Assembly: GCA_004366205.1 (NCBI GenBank)
Contig: SIRW01000075.1
Span: 1 to 40,800, forward strand
Source: Actinomycetota bacterium
GTDB lineage: Bacteria > Actinomycetota > Acidimicrobiia > Acidimicrobiales > CADCSY01
DNA length: 40,800 nt
Direction: 5' to 3'
Positions 8,100 through 15,823 of the stretch are shown piece after piece. The position numbers and the translations under genes are program-made. The notes under the pieces are model-generated. The model did no database searches and was not told where the DNA came from. It saw nothing but the letters and a program-made list of their open reading frames with translations. The stretch's first letter is position 1; the number at the start of each line of letters is the position of its first letter.

Positions 8100-8594
8100 T
8101 CAGTCGAGTGTGACGATCTCGGCGTCGCGCACCTCGCCGGCGTCGAGCAGGAGGACACCCATGGTCGGGTGGGGCTGCGCGCGGCGCTGCGTCGGTGAGC
8201 CCGGGTTGAACAGTAGCTGCCCGTCGAGCCCGGCAGCGTTCCAGGGCACGTGGCTGTGACCGAACACGACCACGCCGGCGTCGGGGAACGTGCGGCGCAG
8301 CCTCGCCTCCCGGCCCTGGCGCGGACCGCTGTCGTGGATCATGCCGATCCGCACGCCCGCCAGCTCGACGACCAGCGTCTCGGGGAGCACCCCGGCGAGC
8401 GACCCGTCGTTGTTGCCGAGCACGGCGTGCACGGGCTTCGCTGCCCGCAGCTCGTCGAGGAACTCGGCGCCCATCACGTCGCCGGCGTGCAGGACGACGT
8501 CGCTCGCCCGCACCTCGTCCCAGGCGCGGTCGGGCATGCGGGTCGACCCACCGTCACGGACGTGGGTGTCCGCCAGAACCGCCACGCGCAGCAC
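8100..8594 (-). CDS. Metallophosphoesterase, YfcE/MJ0936-type
   Basis: A 164-residue calcineurin-like phosphoesterase of the small YfcE/MJ0936/Vps29-like group, which hydrolyse phosphodiesters with a two-metal centre. The metal-ligand motifs occur in order: ADTH (Asp9, His11), HAGD (Asp39), LGNND (Asn61), MIHDSG, and FGHSH near residue 115. NPGS follows in the usual place. The length is normal for the group. The GTG start at 8594 comes 2 nt after the stop of a short upstream open frame (8597-8674), suggesting possible coupled translation. The natural substrate is unknown. Confidence 0.88.
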   Translation of the reverse strand: MLRVAVLADTHVRDGGSTRMPDRAWDEVRASDVVLHAGDVMGAEFLDELRAAKPVHAVLGNNDGSLAGVLPETLVVELAGVRIGMIHDSGPRQGREARLRRTFPDAGVVVFGHSHVPWNAAGLDGQLLFNPGSPTQRRAQPHPTMGVLLLDAGEVRDAEIVTLD

Positions 8595-8596
8595 GG

Positions 8597-8674
8597 TCAG
8601 TCGCGGTCGCCGTCGCCGGACCCGTCGCCGGCGAGCATCGGGATGTCCTCGATGGTGGTGCTACCCAGGTGCAC
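8597..8674 (-). CDS. Possible 25-residue leader ORF upstream of the phosphoesterase
   Basis: A GTG at 8674 opens 25 codons (VHLGSTTIEDIPMLAGDGSG then DGDRD) ending 2 nt before the phosphoesterase start. The composition is protein-like and acidic, unlike the Arg/Pro-rich shadow frames around it, and the frame is also open further upstream. There is no clear ribosome site. It could be a leader peptide, the tail of a lost gene, or chance. Confidence 0.25.
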   Translation of the reverse strand: MHLGSTTIEDIPMLAGDGSGDGDRD

Positions 8675-8785
8675 GACGAGGAGTCTCCCGCGCCGGGCGA
8701 ACCAGTGCGCCGCGGGGCCCCGGGCCTGCCCGCGCCGCCCCGGCCCGTCCCGTCGCCCGCGGGACTCCACTGGCAGACTCGGCGC

Positions 8786-8849
8786 GTGCGCCGTGTGTCG
8801 GTGGTGGGGCCGTCGGGTTCGGGGAAGTCGACGTTCGCTCGCGCCCCGG
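8786..8849 (+). pseudogene. 5' fragment of a P-loop NTPase gene
   Basis: From a GTG at 8786 (CAGACT hexamer 6 nt upstream, as for a leaderless gene) the frame reads VRRVSVVGPSGSGKSTFARA. This is the classic N-terminus of adenylate-kinase-like or topology-modulation P-loop proteins with an intact Walker A. After about 8849 the homology stops, and the sequence continues in another frame as an oxidoreductase lacking its own N-terminus. This looks like a deletion that joined two genes. Confidence 0.6.
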
Positions 8850-9593
8850 CGAGCCGTCCGGGCGCTCGAGGCCGGCAAGCACGTGCTGTGCGAGAAGCCG
8901 CTCACCGCCAACGCCGAGGAGGCCCGAGCCGTGGAGGCCGCCGCCGAGGCGAGCGGGCGGCTGCTGGTCGAGGCGTTCCACTGGGGGTACCACCCCATGG
9001 CCGAGCGCATGGTCGAGATCGTGCGTAGCGGCGAGCTCGGCGAGGTCCGCCGGGTCGAGGCGAGCATGTGCATCCCGCTGCCGTTGCTCAACGACATCCG
9101 CTACCAGTTCGACCTGGCGGGCGGCGCCGTGAGGGACGTGGGCTGTTACGCCATCAGCATGGTCCGTCACCTCTCGGGCGAGGAGCCGACGGTCACCTCG
9201 GCCCGGGCCACGGTGCTGCGCCGCGACGTCGACCGGGCCATGAGCGCCGAGCTCGCGTTCCCATCGGGGGCGGTGGGGCGGATCCGCTGCTCGCTCCTGT
9301 CCCGCCGCCTCCTGTCCGTGCGGGCCCTGGTGGTCGGCACCGACGGCGAGCTGCGCGCCTTCAATCCCGTCGGCCCGCAGTACGGCCCGCACGGGATCCG
9401 GGTCCGCACCCGGGAGGGCAGCCGCCGGGAGCGCTTCACCCGTACTCCCACCTACGTGTTCCAGCTGCGGGCGTTCTGCGCCGCGGCGCGGGAGGGCGCG
9501 ACCGTCCCCACCGGGCCCGCGGACGCCGTCGCCAACATGACGGTGGTCGACGACGTATACCGCGCCGCTGGCCTCCCGCTGCGCGGCACCTGA
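8850..9593 (+). pseudogene. Gfo/Idh/MocA oxidoreductase lacking its NAD-binding N-terminus
   Basis: The frame from 8850 begins RAVRALEAGKHVLCEKPLTA, the conserved segment that normally follows the Rossmann GxGxxG motif and first beta-alpha units at about residue 80-100 of Gfo/Idh/MocA dehydrogenases. The remaining 247 residues contain the EKP motif, the AFHWGYHP segment and the C-terminal sheet domain with GGAVRDVGCYAISMVR. The first roughly 80 residues, including the dinucleotide motif, are missing. The upstream sequence belongs to a P-loop gene in a different frame. Without the N-terminus it cannot bind NAD(P) normally, so it is probably a pseudogene, unless an assembly error joined two regions here. 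Confidence 0.75.
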
Positions 9594-9806
9594 CGGCGAG
9601 GGCGCCTGTCACGGCGGGGCCGTACCGAAGGGTGGAGGTGCTCGCCCACGCCGTGCCGCTGGCGGAGATCACCGACCTGGCACCCGAGGCCTTCCAGCCT
9701 CGCGGGGGCATTCGACCGCAGGCTCGCCGAGGAGGACCGCGTTCGCCGCGGCAGTTGACCCGGCCTGGTCCCGCCGCTCCGCCGCCGGTCTCCGGTCGCC
9801 GGTCGA

Positions 9807-9853
9807 TTCTGTGAGGATCTTCGCACCGCACAGGTGCATTTCTCCTCACAGAA
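9807..9853. repeat. 47-bp intergenic palindrome with nested hairpin
   Basis: Arms TTCTGTGAGGA (9807-9817) and TCCTCACAGAA (9843-9853) form a perfect 11-bp stem. The 25-nt interior holds a second hairpin, GCACC-gcaca-GGTGC. It ends 20 bp before the predicted -10 hexamer of phaC. The rest of the 291-bp interval 9594-9884 shows no convincing gene. It has the same size class and nested design as the other palindromes in the window. Confidence 0.8.
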
Positions 9854-9872
9854 CGCGACGACGCCGGGCGGG

Positions 9873-9878
9873 TAGGGT
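9873..9878 (+). promoter_or_regulatory. Putative -10 element of phaC (leaderless)
   Basis: TAGGGT lies 6 nt before the phaC ATG, with no Shine-Dalgarno sequence. The same arrangement precedes genes at 16938 and 18459 and, on the minus strand, at 7534 and 27686. Transcription would begin at or next to the start codon. Confidence 0.5.
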
Positions 9879-9884
9879 CGGGTC

Positions 9885-11612
9885 ATGGCCCGGGGGGAAC
9901 GGGATCCGGCAGCGAGCGGCCCGGCGGGTGTGGTCGCCGACCGGCTCGGCGTGGCCGAGGACCCACTGCTGGAGGCCGACCCGGCGTCGTTCGCCCGGGT
10001 GCTGGTGCGTGCCGGGATGGCGGCCGCCCTGCACCCGTTCGCCGTGCTCGGGGCGTCGACCCGTCTCGCCCGCGGGCAGCTGACGGCGATGCTGGCCGCC
10101 ATGCGGCGCGCCGTGGGTGGCCCTGCGGCTGGACCTGTCGCGCCCGACCCCAAGGACTGGCGCTTCGCCGACACCGCCTTCGAGGAGAACCCGCTGTTCT
10201 TCCTGGCGGCCCAGCAGTACCTGCTGGCGCGGGAGTGGGCCCTGGACGTGGTGGAGGCCGCCGACTTGCCCGAGGCCGAGGCCACCAAGGCGCGCTTCGC
10301 CGCCCGCTTCGTGCTCGACGCCCTGGCCCCGACGAACAGCCTCGCCGGGAACCCGCAGGCCATCCGCAAGGCGTTCGACACCGGCGGGAAGAGCGTCGCC
10401 CGGGGCCTGCGCAACTGGCTGGCCGACGTGCGCCACAACGACGGGTGGCCCTCGCAGGTCGACCGCACGCCCTTCGAGCTCGGCGTCAACACCGCCGCCA
10501 CGCCCGGCAAGGTCGTGTACCGCAACGGGCTGATGGAGCTCATCCAGTACGAGCCGCAGACCCCCACGGTGCACGAGGTGCCGCTCGTGTTCTGCCCGCC
10601 GTGGATCAACAAGTACTACATCCTCGACCTGGCGCCGGGGAAGAGCCTCATCGAGTGGGCGGTCCAGCACGGCCACACCTGCTTCGCCATCAGCTACCGG
10701 AACCCCGACGCGTCGATGCGCGACACGGGCTTCGACGACTACATGCACCAGGGGCCCCTCGAGGCAACCCGGGTGGTGCGGGCCATCACCGGCCGGCCCG
10801 CGGTGAACCTGCTGTCGCTGTGCCTCGGCGGCACGCTCAGCGCCGTCGCCCTCGCCTACCAGGCGGGCGTGGGCGACCGTGACGTCAACACGGCCACGTT
10901 CCTCAACACCCACACCGACTTCAGCCACCCGGGCGTGCTCGGTGTGTACACCGACGAGGGCACGGTGGCGGCGCTCGAGGCCCGCATGCAGAAGCAGGGC
11001 TACCTCGACGGCAAGCAGATGGCCCGCACGTTCGACACGCTGCGGCCCAACGATCTGGTCTTCCGCTACGTGGTGCGCAACTGGCTGATGGGCGAGGACC
11101 CGCCCGCGTTCGACCTGCTGGCCTGGAACGCCGACACCACCCGCATGCCCGCGAAGATGCACGCCACCTACCTGCGGGCGTGCTACCTCGAGAACCGCTT
11201 CGCCCGGGGTGAGCTCGAGGTCGACGGCCACGTCCTCGACCCCGGCAAGGTCGAGGTCGACGCCTACGTCCTGTCAGCCATCGAGGACCACATCGTGCCG
11301 TGGCAGTCGGCGTACAAGACGGCGCACCTGCTCGGCGGCGACAACCGCTTCGTCCTGAGCACGTCCGGCCACATCGCCGGCATCGTCAACCCGCCGAGCC
11401 CCAAGGCCCGGCACTGGACCAACGAGCACCTGCACGAGGACCCCGAGGCCTGGCTCGCCGGCGCCACCCTCGTAGAGGACACGTGGTGGAACGACTGGGC
11501 GGCGTGGATCGGCGAGCGGGCCGGCAAACGGGTCCGGGCCCGCAAGACGCTGGGCAGCGACGAGCACCCACCGATCGAGGACGCGCCCGGCACCTACGTG
11601 CGGGAGACGTGA
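9885..11612 (+). CDS. phaC: Class I polyhydroxyalkanoate synthase
   Basis: Polymerises (R)-3-hydroxyacyl-CoA into polyhydroxyalkanoate on the granule surface. The 575-residue length is that of class I synthases. The lipase-like box is SLCLGGT with catalytic Cys313. The Asp of AIEDHIVPW is Asp468 and the His of TSGHIAGIVNPP is His496. The Asp-His spacing (28) matches that of the Cupriavidus enzyme. The N-terminal domain carries the typical RFADTAFEENPLFFLAAQQY segment, and PPWINKYYILDL is also characteristic. The neighbours support the role: a phasin-like gene and an XRE regulator follow on the same strand. The ATG at 9885 is preceded by TAGGGT at 6 nt, suggesting leaderless mRNA. Confidence 0.95.
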   Translation: MARGERDPAASGPAGVVADRLGVAEDPLLEADPASFARVLVRAGMAAALHPFAVLGASTRLARGQLTAMLAAMRRAVGGPAAGPVAPDPKDWRFADTAFEENPLFFLAAQQYLLAREWALDVVEAADLPEAEATKARFAARFVLDALAPTNSLAGNPQAIRKAFDTGGKSVARGLRNWLADVRHNDGWPSQVDRTPFELGVNTAATPGKVVYRNGLMELIQYEPQTPTVHEVPLVFCPPWINKYYILDLAPGKSLIEWAVQHGHTCFAISYRNPDASMRDTGFDDYMHQGPLEATRVVRAITGRPAVNLLSLCLGGTLSAVALAYQAGVGDRDVNTATFLNTHTDFSHPGVLGVYTDEGTVAALEARMQKQGYLDGKQMARTFDTLRPNDLVFRYVVRNWLMGEDPPAFDLLAWNADTTRMPAKMHATYLRACYLENRFARGELEVDGHVLDPGKVEVDAYVLSAIEDHIVPWQSAYKTAHLLGGDNRFVLSTSGHIAGIVNPPSPKARHWTNEHLHEDPEAWLAGATLVEDTWWNDWAAWIGERAGKRVRARKTLGSDEHPPIEDAPGTYVRET

Positions 11613-11631
11613 GGGAATCCGGGGAAAGGGG

Positions 11632-11665
11632 TTGCCATCTAGCGAGTGCTAAGTATACTTAGCAC
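11632..11665 (+). promoter_or_regulatory. Phasin promoter with overlapping 20-bp operator palindrome
   Basis: TTGCCA (11632-11637), a 16-nt spacer and TATACT (11654-11659) form a strong housekeeping-type promoter. The -10 box lies in the centre of a perfect 20-bp palindrome, GTGCTAAGTATACTTAGCAC (11646-11665), which is strikingly AT-rich for this genome. A protein bound there would block RNA polymerase, so the site is probably an operator. The XRE regulator two genes downstream is the obvious candidate ligand-responsive repressor, by analogy with PhaR/phasin control in PHA producers. Confidence 0.75.
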
Positions 11666-11696
11666 GAGTCAACCCCCCGACCCGCAGGAGCACACC

Positions 11697-12008
11697 ATGG
11701 CAACCGCCGACCTCACCGAGATCACCAAGTCCGCCCAGCAGCAGGTCCTCGACGGCATCGAGGCCGCCCAGAGCCTGGCCCTCGAGAGCTTCCGCTCGAT
11801 CGTCGAGGCCACCGACAACCTCGTCCCCGCCAAGCTGCGCGAGATCGACGTCCCCGGCAGCGACCTGCTGCCCGAGCCCGGCACCGCCGTGAAGCTCACC
11901 TTCGACTTCGCCGAGGAGCTGCTCGCCCGCCAGCGGGCTTTCGTCGAGCAGCTGGCCGAGACCGCCGGCGTCAAGGCCGCCACCAAGGCGAGCACCAAGA
12001 CCAAGTAA
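11697..12008 (+). CDS. Phasin-like PHA granule-associated protein
   Basis: A 103-residue, mostly helical, amphipathic protein with no Cys or membrane segment. It starts MATADLTEITKSAQQQVLDG and ends in a Lys/Ala/Thr-rich tail (KAATKASTKTK) like those of actinobacterial phasin-like and HBHA-type proteins. Phasins coat PHA granules and are usually made in large amounts. The near-consensus promoter, the AGGAG ribosome site 7 nt before the ATG and the position right after phaC all fit this. The family assignment rests on composition and context more than on a diagnostic motif. The start at 11697 is favoured over an upstream in-frame ATG at 11646, which lies inside the operator. Confidence 0.72.
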   Translation: MATADLTEITKSAQQQVLDGIEAAQSLALESFRSIVEATDNLVPAKLREIDVPGSDLLPEPGTAVKLTFDFAEELLARQRAFVEQLAETAGVKAATKASTKTK

Positions 12009-12018
12009 CACTGATCGG

Positions 12019-12423
12019 GTGAGCGACCGCCCGACCGACGACGCATCCGAAGGCGGCGAGGACCCCCTCGCCGCCTTCGGCGCGTACCTGCGCACCCAGC
12101 GCCAGCTCGCCAAGCTCAGCCTGCGCCAGCTAGCCGAGCTCACCCGCCTGTCGAACCCCTACCTGAGCCAGCTCGAGCGCGGCCTGCACCAGCCGTCGAT
12201 CAAGGCGGTCAAGGCCATCGCCGACGCCCTCGACCTCCAGGCCGAGACGCTGATCGCGCAGCTCACCGGTGACGCGCCGGGCGCCCCCGCGAGCGGCGGG
12301 TCCGGCGACACCGAAGCAGCCATCCGCAACGACCCACGACTCACCGCCCAGCAGAAGGCGGCGCTGCTGTCGGTGTACGAGTCGATGGTCGGCGAGTCAG
12401 GCCGGTCTTCGCCAACTGGGTAA
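12019..12423 (+). CDS. XRE-family transcriptional regulator of the PHA locus
   Basis: A 134-residue protein. Residues about 18-75 form a Cro/C1-type helix-turn-helix (LRTQRQLAKLSLRQLAELTR, then LSNPYLSQLERGLHQPSIKA). A short C-terminal part ends in a helix (LTAQQKAALLSVYESMV). It begins 10 nt after the phasin-like gene, so it is likely co-transcribed and under the palindromic operator at 11646-11665. It probably represses the phasin gene and itself according to PHA state, but that is inference. The GTG start has no good ribosome site. The stop codon follows directly on the left arm of a terminator-like inverted repeat. Confidence 0.85.
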   Translation: MSDRPTDDASEGGEDPLAAFGAYLRTQRQLAKLSLRQLAELTRLSNPYLSQLERGLHQPSIKAVKAIADALDLQAETLIAQLTGDAPGAPASGGSGDTEAAIRNDPRLTAQQKAALLSVYESMVGESGRSSPTG

Positions 12424-12461
12424 GAGCGTCCCGGAATACCGGGAGTATCGTTCCCAGTTGG
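12412..12461 (+). terminator. Nested inverted repeat at the end of the PHA locus
   Basis: CCAACTGGG (12412-12420) pairs with CCCAGTTGG (12453-12461). Inside is a second hairpin, CCCGG-AATA-CCGGG (12430-12443). The left outer arm is the last coding sequence of the XRE gene, and its stop codon follows at once. There is no U-tract, as is usual for high-GC actinobacteria. At 50 bp and with a nested design it matches the palindromes elsewhere in the window. Confidence 0.6.
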
Positions 12462-12477
12462 TCGGTACGGGGACGAG

Positions 12478-12612
12478 ATGACCAGGCCGCTGCGGGCGGC
12501 GAACCGGCCCGAGGTGTGGGAGCGGCTCTTCCGCACGGCCGGGCGGGCACCCCGGCGGGTGACCGATGTCATGTGGCGCGGCGTTCCTGGCTGTGTTACG
12601 TATCGTCGGTAA
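12478..12612 (+). CDS. Possible 44-residue Arg-rich small protein
   Basis: An ATG at 12478 (GGGGACGAG just upstream) opens 44 codons, MTRPLRAANRPEVWERLFRT, an Arg-rich middle, and VMWRGVPGCVTYRR. It ends inside the operator-like repeat before the MmpL-type gene. No family was recognised. It could be chance in a GC-rich spacer; the Trp and the amphipathic pattern are the only points in favour. Confidence 0.22.
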   Translation: MTRPLRAANRPEVWERLFRTAGRAPRRVTDVMWRGVPGCVTYRR

Positions 12613-12618
12613 CGTAAC
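12595..12618 (+). promoter_or_regulatory. Operator-like inverted repeat upstream of the MmpL/TetR genes
   Basis: Arms GTTACGT (12595-12601) and ACGTAAC (12612-12618) are separated by 10 nt. They end 26 bp before the transporter GTG. An AT-rich GTTAAC follows. The size and symmetry suit a TetR-type dimer site, and a TetR gene follows the transporter. Binding by that regulator is inferred. Confidence 0.5.
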
Positions 12619-12644
12619 GCTGTTAACCGCCGCTGGGGGCAACC

Positions 12645-15089
12645 GTGTTCAGCCGACTCGCCGAAGCCATCCTTCGTCGACGCCGCGCCGTGCTCGTCGG
12701 CGCCGTCGTCGCCTTCGCCCTCAGCGGGGCGTTCGGCGGTGACGTGGCGTCACGCCTGTCGTCAGGCGGCTTCGAGGACCCCTCGTCGGAGTCCTACCAG
12801 GCCGACCAGATCCTCCTCGATCGCTTCGGGACGGCGACGCCCAACGTGATCCTCCTGGTGACGTCCGAGTCGGGCGACGTCGACGACGAGGCGACCGCCA
12901 CCGCCGGGCGGGCCGTGATCGACCAGCTCGCCGCCGAGCCCGACGTGGTCGAGGTCATCGGCTACTGGTCGCTGCCGCCGGGCAACCCGCTGCGCAACGA
13001 CGCCGGCGACCGCGGGCTCGTGCTCGGCCGCATCGCCGGCGACGACAACCACGTGGACGAGCGCATCGGGGAGATCGCCCCCGCCATGCGCCAGCGCAAC
13101 GGCGCCGTGACGGTGGAGGTCGGCGGCTTCGCCCAGGTCTTCGACGAGGTCGGCCACACCATCGAGAGCGACCTCATCCGGGCGGAGATGATCGCCCTGC
13201 CGATCACCCTCCTGCTGCTCCTGCTGGTGTTCCGGGGCGTCGTCGCCGCCGGGCTGCCGCTGCTGATCGGCGGGCTGTCGATCGTGTCGACCTTCGTGGT
13301 GCTGCGGCTGATCGCCGGGGTCACCGAGGTGTCGATCTTCGCCCTCAACCTCACCACGGCCATGGGGCTCGGCCTCGCCATCGACTACAGCCTGTTCGTG
13401 GTCTCGCGCTTCCGCGAGGAGCTCGCCCGCGGGCACGAACCGCACGACGCCGTGCGCCGAACCGTGCAGACCGCGGGGCGGACCGTGCTGTTCAGCGCCC
13501 TCACCGTCGCCGCCTCGCTGAGCGCCCTCTTGATCTTCCCGATCGCCTTCCTGCGGAGCTTCGCCTACTCGGGGGTGGCCGTGGCGACCCTCGCCGGCGT
13601 GTGGTCGGTCGTGGTGCTGCCGGCGCTGCTCGCCGTGCTCGGCCACCGGGTGGACATGTGGTCCGTGCGGCGCCGCCGGCCGGACTCCGGCGGCCGGGCC
13701 GAGGAGGACGGCAGGTGGCACCGCATCGCCGTGGGGGTCATGCGCCGGCCGCTCCCCATCGCCACCGGGGTCGTCGTCCTGCTGGTGATCGTCGGCCTCC
13801 CGTTCCTCCGGATCGAGTTCGGCCTGCCCGACGACCGGGTCCTGCCACCGTCGAGCCCCGTGCGCCAGGTGATGGACACGATCCGCACCGAGTTCTCGGG
13901 CGAGGAGGCCGGAGCGCTGGCGGTCGTCGCGGCCGCCGACGTCGACCCCGAGGCGCGCTCGGCCGACATCGACGCGTACGCCCTCGCGCTGTCCCGGGTG
14001 GACGGGGTCGAGCGGGTGGACGCCTACACGGGGATCTACGCCGCCGGCGCGCAGGTGGTCCCGAGCAACGCCTTCACCACCGAGCGCTTCGGACGGCCCG
14101 ACAGCACCTACCTCTCCGTGGTGCCCGGCGTCGAGCCGCTGTCCACCGCCGGCGAACGGCTGACGAAGGACGTCCGCGGCGTCGAGGCACCGTTCCCCGT
14201 GAAGGTCACCGGCACCTCCGCCATGCTCGTCGACAGCAAGTCGACGATCCTCGGGAAGCTGCCGATCGCCGCGCTGATGATCGGCGTGATCACGTTCGCG
14301 CTGCTGTTCCTCATGTTCGGCAGCGTGGTGATCCCGGCCAAGGCCATCGCCCTCAACATCCTCTCGCTGTCGGCCACGTTCGGCGCCATGGTCTGGATCT
14401 TCCAGAGCGGCAACCTCTCCGGGTTCCTCGACTTCACCGCGACCGGCACCATCGCCGTCACCATGCCGATCCTCATGTTCTGCGTGGCGTTCGGCCTGTC
14501 GATGGACTACGAGGTGTTCCTCCTCTCGCGCATCAAGGAGGAGCACGACCGCACGGGGGACAACCTGCGGTCGGTCGCGCTCGGCCTCGAGCGGACCGGA
14601 CGGATCGTCACCGCCGCCGCCCTGATCATCTCGGTGGTGTTCCTGGCCTTCGCCACGAGCGGGGTGAGCTTCATCAAGATGTTCGGCATCGGCTTGGCAC
14701 TGGCCGTGCTGATGGATGCCTTCATCATCCGCGGCACCCTCGTCCCCGCGTTCATGCGGTTGGCGGGGGAGGTGAACTGGTGGGCCCCGGCGCCGCTGAG
14801 ACGCCTGCACGAGCGCATCGGCTTCAGTGAGCACGTCGACCTCGACGAGCCGTCGGTGCCGCGCGCCGACGCAGCCGGTGAGGACCTGGCTTTGGTGGCG
14901 GTCGCCGGCGCCCGCTTGGTGCTCGCGGGTGACGCTGCGTCGGCGAGCCCGTCACAGAACGGCGCCACGCCCGCCCGGAGACGAGCCTCGGAAGAGGGGG
15001 TGCGTCCGAACGGCGCGCCGCGTCGACCGAACCGGCCCCTCGTCGCCGCGAGCCGCCGGCGGCCCGGGACGGGCGGCGCGCCGAGGTGA
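12645..15089 (+). CDS. MmpL/RND-superfamily transporter
   Basis: An 814-residue transporter with two repeats of one helix, a large extracytoplasmic loop and a five-helix block (about 12 helices). The paired Asp-Tyr motifs of MmpL/YdfJ proteins are visible: GLAIDYSLFVVSRFREEL (Asp near 247) and GLSMDYEVFLLSRIKEEH (Asp near 620), thought to carry protons. Family members export lipids, siderophores or drugs; the substrate is not readable. After the last helix come about 80 low-complexity Arg/Pro/Ala-rich residues that look disordered. A GTG start is used; the operator-like repeat at 12595-12618 lies upstream, and the tail overlaps or abuts the TetR gene. Confidence 0.9.
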   Translation: MFSRLAEAILRRRRAVLVGAVVAFALSGAFGGDVASRLSSGGFEDPSSESYQADQILLDRFGTATPNVILLVTSESGDVDDEATATAGRAVIDQLAAEPDVVEVIGYWSLPPGNPLRNDAGDRGLVLGRIAGDDNHVDERIGEIAPAMRQRNGAVTVEVGGFAQVFDEVGHTIESDLIRAEMIALPITLLLLLLVFRGVVAAGLPLLIGGLSIVSTFVVLRLIAGVTEVSIFALNLTTAMGLGLAIDYSLFVVSRFREELARGHEPHDAVRRTVQTAGRTVLFSALTVAASLSALLIFPIAFLRSFAYSGVAVATLAGVWSVVVLPALLAVLGHRVDMWSVRRRRPDSGGRAEEDGRWHRIAVGVMRRPLPIATGVVVLLVIVGLPFLRIEFGLPDDRVLPPSSPVRQVMDTIRTEFSGEEAGALAVVAAADVDPEARSADIDAYALALSRVDGVERVDAYTGIYAAGAQVVPSNAFTTERFGRPDSTYLSVVPGVEPLSTAGERLTKDVRGVEAPFPVKVTGTSAMLVDSKSTILGKLPIAALMIGVITFALLFLMFGSVVIPAKAIALNILSLSATFGAMVWIFQSGNLSGFLDFTATGTIAVTMPILMFCVAFGLSMDYEVFLLSRIKEEHDRTGDNLRSVALGLERTGRIVTAAALIISVVFLAFATSGVSFIKMFGIGLALAVLMDAFIIRGTLVPAFMRLAGEVNWWAPAPLRRLHERIGFSEHVDLDEPSVPRADAAGEDLALVAVAGARLVLAGDAASASPSQNGATPARRRASEEGVRPNGAPRRPNRPLVAASRRRPGTGGAPR

Positions 15090-15115
15090 TCCTCCCCGCG
15101 GGGGATGATGTCGGG

Positions 15116-15823
15116 GTGCCGGAGCGATCTGCCCCGAGGACCCGCGCCCGCAAGGGCGAGGGCGCCCAGCTGCGCGACGAGATCCTCGCCGCCGCCGAGC
15201 GGCTGCTGATCGAGACGGGCTCGGAGGAGGCGGTGTCGATCCGCGCCGTCGCCGACGCGGTCGGCGTCACGCCGCCGTCGATCTACCGGCACTTCGAGGA
15301 CAAGCAGCTGCTGCTGTTCGAGGTGTGCGCCGTGCACTTCGCCCGCCTCGAAGTGGTCGCAGCGGCGGCCGTGGAGGGCGTGGACGACCCGCTCGAGGCG
15401 CTGGTGGCCATGGGCCGGGCCTATGTGCGGTTCGGGCTCGAGCACCCCGAGCACTACCGCATCATGTTCATGGGCCGTTCGGACCTCACGCCGGAGCAGT
15501 ACCGGGACGAGGTGCTGGCCGGCACCGGGCCGTTCGCCTTGCTCGTGGCCGCCGTCCGGGCCTGCCTCGACGCCGGCCACACCGCGATGGACGGTGACGA
15601 CGACCCGGTGGCCGGCGCGATGGCGCTGTGGGCGGTGGTCCACGGGCTCACCTCGCTGCTCATCGCCAAGCCCGGCATGCCCTGGGGCGACACCGACGCC
15701 ATGATCGACCGCCTCACGCGGATGACGATGCGGGGCTACTTCGGGATCGACCTGGACCAGCCCGATGCCGTCACCCCCGGGCGGAGGCGAACGCGTCCAC
15801 GACGTCGGCGCGCCAGCGCTTGA
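15116..15823 (+). CDS. TetR-family transcriptional regulator
   Basis: The N-terminal DNA-binding domain is clear: LRDEILAAAERLLIETGSEE, then VSIRAVADAVGVTPPSIYRH with FEDKQLLL. The C-terminal domain resembles TetR_C_33-type ligand domains (RFGLEHPEHYRIMFMG). As the likely partner of the upstream MmpL-type transporter it probably represses it until a ligand binds. The GTG at 15116 is chosen; an earlier GTG at 15086 overlapping the transporter stop (GTGA) would give 10 more residues and remains possible. The last 16 residues (TPGRRRTRPRRRRASA) are antisense to the 3' end of the next, convergent gene, which suggests the original stop was lost. Confidence 0.88.
   Translation: MPERSAPRTRARKGEGAQLRDEILAAAERLLIETGSEEAVSIRAVADAVGVTPPSIYRHFEDKQLLLFEVCAVHFARLEVVAAAAVEGVDDPLEALVAMGRAYVRFGLEHPEHYRIMFMGRSDLTPEQYRDEVLAGTGPFALLVAAVRACLDAGHTAMDGDDDPVAGAMALWAVVHGLTSLLIAKPGMPWGDTDAMIDRLTRMTMRGYFGIDLDQPDAVTPGRRRTRPRRRRASA

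Noticed and set aside
9609-9814. Open frame of about 68 codons between the dehydrogenase remnant and phaC
   Set aside because: A short stretch (VEVLAHAVPLAEITDLAPEA) looks protein-like, but the rest is Arg/Pro-rich and it has no start signal or family. At most it is the tail of a lost gene.
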